Of a DNA stretch of 64,000 bases, positions 57,676 to 64,000 are shown one piece after another. The notes below the pieces were generated by a model that was given only the letters and a program-made list of their open reading frames with translations, was not told the origin of the DNA and did not search any database. Position 1 is the first letter of the stretch, and each line of letters opens with the position of its first letter. This DNA is from Rotaria macrura (Eukaryota > Rotifera > Eurotatoria > Philodinida > Philodinidae), in contig OENT01000215.1 of NCBI GenBank assembly GCA_900239685.1, positions 96,221-160,220 on the forward strand, read 5' to 3'. The position numbers and the translations under genes were made by a program.

Positions 57676-60600
57676 TTGGCATTCAATAGAATATTGAACC
57701 ATTACACACGAATATGTAACTAAAACCGGTTAAATTTCATTACTTTTGATTTTAATTGGTTAATAATAAACTAAAGTTGAATCATAATCTATTATGATCG
57801 ATCGGCACCTGTTGTGATAGAAGCTTTGCATGAATCGACAATTACAGAGTTTTTACACACTTTTCTTGTGAATAGAATAAAAGATTAGTCACAGTCTGAT
57901 ATTTTTGAAAAGGTTTATAAGAATTGCTTCGTTTTGACAAAATAGTGATTAGAACAACGGACTCCTGAAAGTAATACTTAGGGCATTTTAGTATAAGAAA
58001 TGAGAAGCGAAAATTCAAAGCGATACTTGTTAGTTTAAAACCACTGTCTTCATATTCTTCTCAACAAGAAAAAGTAGATCAAAAACAATTCTTTTGTGAA
58101 ATAAATAATTCACCTATGTGTAGTCAAGTGAGTTATGTTCTTTTTGTTTTGTTGTGATAGTTTTTAGGAAAACCGAATCGAAGTTGTTTATTTTGGCGAG
58201 CTATCAGTCTTGGTTTCTTTTAGGAGAAATAATTATACGCGATCAATTTGAATGAAGTCTAGCTCTTCGACTGAATTTTTCAGTCTTTCTGAATCGTTAT
58301 ATTTTGTGTTGTGTGCTTCAGAAATAATGTTATAGAATCAAATGTGTTAGCTACAAAAAGTGCGATAGGAACATAATCATATTTATTTTATATAGAACTC
58401 AAATCAATCGTGCTTGATTACAGATATGATTGTTTATTATTTCCTACAGTCACTTATGCGTTTGATCTAACTTCAAAGTTTCTTGATTTCGGATTATTTG
58501 TCCATTTTTTACCTGCATATCACAATGCATTATAACTACGTGATGCACTCTTCGGCCAGTGACAAAAGCGAAAACTATCCTTTTAAACTTTATAGTTTAA
58601 GAGTGTACGAATAATCGATAAGACAATGAACTCCAAAAATCATGATTGGAGTTAGTTCTTCAAATGATCACACTCAATTTTTTCTTCGATCTAATTACCT
58701 TCGATACGCCACTTTATGAACCTTCTATAATCAATATTTGAGGTTCGTTAAATTTTGATTAAACCTTTTTAAGAATTTCTAGAATGCTGTATCACGCCAT
58801 TAAAAAATCGGTTCATTATATATCGTGTTTTTATAAAACGTTTAAAATTCTTTTATTCTACAGATATTTTTACAGTGCACCCACACTCCAAAGTGGTGGA
58901 TCTTTTCTTTTTTCTCTTTAAAATAAGAAAAAAAAGAAGAGAATCATTCAAATATAATAGAATTTTAAAAGTAGCGAACGAGTCAGAGTTCTCAATTTCT
59001 TCAAATAAACAGGAGTGCATATCAAGGTAGACACAAAATTCAAATAAACAGATTTCACAAATTATACCCTAGCCCCTTTTGCAGTACTTCTCATTAACTA
59101 ATATATTTCAAGAAATAAATAGTATCTTCTGTTCAATTTATTTAAATACGCTATAGTTCAATATGTAAATTCCCTTAATTGAAACGACTTTTCTAATGAC
59201 CGATCATGAAAGCGAAGATCTTAAATTAGTGCAGCCATAGTTTCAAATCATTCTTAATAATGATGACTCAGTTTGATAGCGGTTTTGAGAACATTTGGTA
59301 CAGTAATGATACAGTAATTTAGCTGGAAATGAATATCAACGCCATTCATTTGAATCTATCTTTTCATCGTACCCGAAATTTTACGATATAGTTTATCATA
59401 AGTAGCTACTCGTTTCTAATTCGACTTTATATGGCTCAGCTCTCAATTAGACTGAACAGTCATTTTCTCACATCCATTTCAGCAAAATTCGTCGATTTCT
59501 CTACTGTTACTAGTGAAAACTAACACTCCTATGATTCCAACATTGAAAAAACTCGTTCAATGTATAATTCTTAACGAGTTTCTGCTGAAAAGTTCAAACT
59601 CACAGGTTTTACTAAAGGAAAGGAATATGACTACGACGAAGCTGTTATAGCATGAATCACAAAAGCGCTCGAACCTGCTCGAGACGATATATGATTTCTA
59701 CATTAATTTTTTACCATTTGAGAGATTACGATGTTTCAAAATAAATAGTAGAATTTGGAGAAAATGTCCTGTACTTCAGAAAAATCTCAGATAACCCGAA
59801 AAAGTTTAACTGACATTCAGTGAAATTCTTATAATTGCGTTTGAAGTCTGCAGAGTGTGTGTTGGTGTGTATTATGAACACCCAGTGCAGACTCACACCA
59901 TACAGCGACTGATATACTGCACCTAGGCATAACAACACTCTCACCCACGGATAATTTGACACAGAAATCTACTCGAGCGGTAGTAGAAATGCGTCATAAA
60001 CTGCTTTGAATCTATTCTCTTATATTAAAAAATTAAAACTCTATTCATGTAGGTGCATTCATTATTTATGTGGATGTATTTTTGTGGAGAGAGAATTACA
60101 GTCCTCCACTTTGAATTTCTTTACTTTATAAATAATATTATTCTCAACACACATTATATCGCCTCCACGTCTCCAGAGCTCGAAAAAAGAGACTTGATCA
60201 ATCGTTGATTAAGGATGTTTAAAGTTTTATCTATTGAGATGCGTGTCATGTATCATACTGATCGAAGTATTCCAGAAAGCCTTTATTGTCATTCAAATGA
60301 TCAGGCGCAAATCGAATTTCACGTGATCTTTTACATGATATCACAGATTGTTGATATCGAACATTGCAATAAATTCTTTGTATCAACCGAGATATATTTT
60401 CTCAATTCTTCAAGGAACCAAAGACAGATATCCAATTTCTGAATCGCTGAGTTGCAGAATGGACTGAATTCTCGTTGCATTCGTTGAAAGATTGATTCTC
60501 GGTTTTTTGTCACACACTAAAATCATCGAATATAATGAAAAGCGAAGTACAGTTATTTGTGTTAAGGAAGCAACGTACATGCTCTTCATATCAGTTATTG

Positions 60601-60686
60601 AAACAGTATGGCAAATCTCTAGGACGGAAAGAAAATAATAGATAGAGTCGTTGTGTATAAGTTTTTTAATGAAAATATACACTTAC
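57676..60686. other. Intergenic, 3 kb, no feature recognised
   Basis: AT-rich sequence. Frames at 59726-59962, 60215-60442 and 60410-60682 have no motif support. The last overlaps an acceptor-like site (near 60630), so a terminal exon of the ARM-TIR gene could hide here, but I cannot confirm it. Confidence 0.35.
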
Positions 60687-63260
60687 ACCCGTGGTTGACG
60701 TTGATCCAACTTCATTGGAGAAGAAATGGGCACATAGTTAGTTTCAGCTTGACAATACGAACTTGATTTATAAGTTTCCGATAAACAGATGATGATGATC
60801 ACTGCATTTTCGATAGCATCAGCCATGGTGACTATTCCATCTCCATGTATCAGGTCATGATCAAGCCAAACATGAAATCCACCTTTCTCAAGAAAATCAC
60901 AGATTTGAAAACAGAGTTTTTTGCCATAGTGGGAAGAGCTAATTTAAAGATCGTACTTCAATTTTGAGATGGAATTAAGTGCACTTACACGTGGAATACT
61001 ACGCTTTTGTTCTAGTTGCCCAATTAAATGAATTTTTGTCCATTGAATCGCTTCTTCATTGGATTGTTTTATTATTTCCAGGCATTTGATTAGATCGGAG
61101 TTCTTTTCTAGAATACTAGAAGCTTTGCTGTTGAAAGATAGTGCTTGCAGAATTTATCGCATATTGTTGGGTTTTCATTGAATGAAAACTCTGCTTTTCG
61201 GTGAAGTATCGAACGATCAGAGGAATCACATCTTGTTGCCACACTTCTACTTTCACTTGGTCATGTTATATGAAGCTGAGAAGCAATGCAATGACCACTT
61301 GTATACTCTGATGAGTTTATCATTTCTATCACTTACTCTTGAAGCTCTGAAGAAGAATTTGAAAAGCTGTTCTCTAAACTGGATCTTTACTTAATACTAA
61401 TGAAGTTCAAATAAAAGATCCTAACAATTTTGCTCGCATTCTTAAGTGTTTTCATATCATCTTCACACATAAACAATGCTAGAATACGTTAGGCGTTGAT
61501 AGATATTTCATAATCATCTATTTCACTTAGTTTCGACAGCGTCGATTTTAAAGAGTCGAAGTCTTTCATGAAAGTGAATAAATCAGTATGAAGGGTAATA
61601 TGACAAATGCATTGTGGAATCAATCTTTCTTTCTCCACGACACTTGCATCGCTAATCATCACGACGCAATGCTTCAAGAGCACAAAATGATCTTGATAAA
61701 AAACGTTATCATTTGTAGAGCTTGTCCGTAGCTAACGCACTCACGTTTTGGCTACTTTCTATCCTAATATCTACGAATTGATAATGCGTAGAGCCTTCAA
61801 ATTTTGTGCATAGATAGGTAGTATGAAGTTGTTTAATGCCTAAAAGCTTCATCTAAATTGACTATATGCTTCATGTTTTATAAGAAAAATACATGCTGGT
61901 AACGCACTCTCAAAAAAGGCCCGTTTTTTCGGTGATGTCAGCAATCGCAAATTTTCCAAGCATGCTTACGTAATGGAGTCATGTGATCCAGAGCAACTTT
62001 GCAGTATAGAGTCTAGACTATCTATTGAAAACAAGAGTTTTTGAAAAATCTTATGTTACTCCGGAGCTATATATCAAACACTGCGGTAACGCACTCACGG
62101 CTTTGGTAACGCACTCACTCAACTGTTGAAAGCTTCATACAAATGCTATTTTTACCATCGCAGCAAGAACCTCAGGTGTTCTACCCATGCCAAAGTGAAG
62201 GCTTAGCATCAACCTGTCTACTAATATCTCCACTTTTATCAGACACGAAAGAGTGGCTGAAATATGATAAAATCAAAAAGTGCATTTTCAAGCTGTTTTC
62301 GGCCAAAAAATGCGTCATTTTGGCTAGCAACTATCCTTTCTTCTCGTATTCATTAAAAATAAACCAGATAGATCGACGCAGAATATATGAAAACCTACTA
62401 ATAAACTTTAAGTGAACTCGATCAGATATATTCTCGCTGAGAATTCCAGTGATCAACTCTAGTGATGCTGGTTGACCGTTAGCCGGACAAGCTCTATATT
62501 ACTATCCGTGACTATGATATGAATATTGAGTAGGCTGACAATACTCATCATAAGCTCCGAGAACGATAAGAATGAAATCAGACGTACTGTGGTACGCAGT
62601 AATATTTCACAAATTGGTCTCAAAGTTTGTCGTCGCAACAAAATATCTTCATAGGGTTGCTTGTACAGAAACTCGATACAAGCAGCGAATAAAAATGATT
62701 ATATTGATTCTGAATCGATCATTGCTTTCGGTACGCTAGAAAGTTGAGCCGTCATAAATGTCGAGCTTATACATTTAGAAGCGCAAAGAAACAGAAGTTC
62801 TAAGAGAGAATCTTGGTAAAGATCGATTCGTTTCATTTGAATGGGTTTGAAAATTACTAATAAACGATTCATATGTTCAAGTAGTTTCGGTGGACCTCGA
62901 TACTGTTCAAACTCAACGATAAAAACGTGCGACTTATTAATCAAAGATTTGTTTAACATTTAGCGCACCAGTTCATCTCTTACAAGACTAGCGTGAGAAA
63001 TGTTATGCAGAAGTGTAGATAATTTCGTTACTAACTCAACTTGTTTCTCATCAAACAGATTATCGATCAAGCAATCCCTCAACATGATAAAAGGCTGGTA
63101 TCCCAACAGCTGTGGTTGTTTAAGCCATTGGGCCTTAGGTCCCGCCATCAATATCATGGCAAGTTCGGTAATGGCATCGTAATTCATTCGCACCATCATG
63201 CTCTTCTCAAAGTCCTAGAGTTTATCAGTCAAAATTGTGGGAAAACCTTTATTTATCGTA
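60687..63260 (-). pseudogene. ARM-repeat/TIR-domain protein, broken
   Basis: The minus strand first encodes helical ARM-like repeats: around 63199-62960 (LAMILMAGPKAQWL, VELVTKLSTLLHNIS), 62959-62699 (LLELLFLCASKCIS), 62695-62500 (RPICEILLRT) and 61725-61490 (LLKHCVVMISD). A linker follows, ending in an exon boundary at 60989. After a 50-nt intron, the exon 60938-60687 encodes a TIR domain: CFQICDFLEKGGFHVWLDHD, HGDGIVTMADAIENA and ICLSETYKSSSYCQAE. The last keeps the S-x2-Y-x2-S-x2-C-x2-E pattern whose Glu is catalytic in SARM1-type NAD-cleaving TIRs. In-frame stops at 63215, 62960 and 62699, and a 777-bp element inside, make the present copy non-functional unless unseen splicing removes them. 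ARM-TIR architecture recalls SARM1, without its SAM domains in view. Confidence 0.65.
61718..62494. mobile_element. 777-bp element inside the ARM-TIR gene
   Basis: The left end GAGCTTGTCCG and the inverted right end GAGCTTGTCCG match exactly, with TA outside both (61716-61717 and 62495-62496). After that the ends continue with GCTAACG. The block TAACGCACTCAC recurs at about 61733, 62091 and 62108, with a variant at 61900. ARM-coding sequence stands on both sides in the same direction, with a 2-nt phase offset after in-silico removal. The frame 62143-62415 inside has no recognised domain. A Tc1/mariner-type nonautonomous insertion is likely. Confidence 0.7.
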
Positions 63261-63569
63261 GAGATACATGCCTCATTCACGAGCGAATGAATTCCTTTCG
63301 AATTGCCATGGTATCGATCACACTCATCCATTATGCTCTTTTTCACCAGAATTTCAAAGTAAAATCAAATTATGTTGTGGTTGCTACTTAGGGCATATCA
63401 TTAATACTTATTTTTGCATTACATGGACTCCACCGGAAGCTCCAATAATTTTTTCCCAAATCTATTTGTAGTGTGGACAGCGTTCTACATTTCTTCTATG
63501 TAACATGACTTACCGATCCCTATTGTTATGTGAGAAAATTTCAATGTAGGCTGTGCACCCAGTTTTTAG

Positions 63570-63919
63570 ATGAATAAGGAGCATATCCGTGCCTATATAA
63601 AAATGCGTACTGCACTTAAAATGCAACCGAAATCCATCTATGACTATTTATGTTCAGCGCTGGGAGACAAGACATCATCTTACGATATAGTTGTGAACTG
63701 ATCAAAAGCATTTTCTAAAGGTTGGGAAGAAGTTGAAGATAAACCAAGACCTGGAAAACTTGTAACCGAGACAACATCCAATAATATTGAAGAGGTTCGC
63801 CGTCTTATCGATAATGATCCCTACCTTACTATCGGTGAAATACGAGGGTAAACTGGGCTCAGTCTCGACACTGCCCGGCGAATTGTTTTTGATCATCTCA
63901 AGCTGAAAAAGATTACCAC
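63570..63919 (+). pseudogene. Mariner-type transposase, N-terminal fossil
   Basis: From the ATG at 63570 one frame shows the paired helix-turn-helix region of a mariner/SETMAR-type transposase. Landmarks are EHIRAYIKMRTAL, SIYDYLCSALGD, then (after a TGA where the family has Trp) SKAFSKGWEEVEDKPRPGK, and EEVRRLIDNDPYLTIGEI. A further TAA precedes TGLSLDTARRIVFDHLKLKK. The sequence is cut at about 63919 by an unrelated repeat, so the catalytic DDE part is missing. It differs considerably from the fossil at 8977-9563 and is a separate lineage. Confidence 0.75.
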
Positions 63920-64000
63920 TAGGCATGCACCAGTGCCAGTTAAAAACTGGAGACTGGGTCCCAGTCGGACTGGTCACCAGTCGGATTGGTACCCCAGTCC
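63920..64000. repeat. Start of a GC-richer CCAGTCGGACTGG repeat, cut by window end
   Basis: The last 80 bases hold repeated ACTGG/CCAGT units, including CCAGTCGGACTGG and ACCAGTCGGATTGGT, in inverted pairs. They look like one end of a palindromic element inserted into the mariner fossil. The other end is outside the window. Confidence 0.5.

Noticed and set aside
60410..60682. Possible last exon of the ARM-TIR gene
   Set aside because: An acceptor-like site exists, but the encoded sequence lacks the GWLG-type tail expected after this TIR region.
62143..62415. 90-codon frame in the element inside the ARM-TIR gene
   Set aside because: No recognisable transposase or other domain; probably chance.
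1..64000. CRISPR array, bacterial operon, rRNA or tRNA genes
   Set aside because: None found by eye: no regularly spaced identical repeats with unique spacers, no cloverleaf sequence I could fold, and gene structure is clearly eukaryotic.

Overview
This is animal genomic DNA: AT-rich, with genes split by GT-AG introns. Many introns are only about 50-60 nt, mixed with a few of 1-2.4 kb. The protein set is metazoan: a papilin-like extracellular matrix protein, a RILP-like Rab effector, FAF2/UBXD8, a syntaxin, a Mab-21 family protein and a C2H2 zinc-finger protein. NHL-repeat gene debris, an ARM-TIR gene, many small terminal-inverted-repeat DNA elements and very short introns together suggest a bdelloid rotifer, perhaps Rotaria-like. 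That assignment is inference; no rRNA or mitochondrial marker is present to settle it.

Left flank (1-11 kb). This part is a transposon graveyard. Two oppositely oriented copies of a GC-rich element (1-772 and 3340-4599) flank an intronless multi-pass membrane protein gene (1366-2124). An NHL-repeat pseudogene (5030-5612 and 7421-7850) is split by a 1.8-kb terminal-inverted-repeat element carrying a decayed FLYWCH-finger gene. Next come a 326-bp palindromic element with a TA target duplication, a mariner-type transposase fossil and another degenerate coding-like stretch.

Gene-rich core (11.7-46.3 kb). In order: RILPL1-like (minus); FAF2-like (plus), head-to-head with it across 396 bp; papilin-like with 21 reconstructed exons (minus), tail-to-tail with FAF2; Mab-21-like (plus); a Gln/Ala/Gly- and Pro-rich protein (minus); a small secreted Cys-rich Dickkopf/colipase-like protein (minus); a C2H2 zinc-finger gene (plus); and a syntaxin-like SNARE (minus). 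I rebuilt exon boundaries by hand from GT/AG sites and reading-frame phase. Every junction listed with coordinates is phase-consistent.

Right flank (46-64 kb). A 3.2-kb foldback element (48291-51466) carries two nested palindromic elements. Beside it lies the most unusual gene of the window (51939-55490, minus): four RRM-like folds and two CCCH fingers fused to a protein-kinase-like domain whose catalytic motifs are degraded. Further right are a repeat nest (55.7-57.7 kb), a broken ARM-repeat/TIR gene (60687-63260) interrupted by a 777-bp element, and a mariner fossil cut off by another repeat at the window end.

Functional themes. The core genes cover membrane traffic and ciliary Rab signalling (RILPL, syntaxin), ER ubiquitin handling (FAF2), and matrix or secreted protease control (papilin-like, Dkk-like). 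Three loci (Mab-21-like, ARM-TIR, RRM-pseudokinase) belong to or resemble families used in nucleic-acid sensing or innate signalling in animals. I see no operon-like linkage among them.
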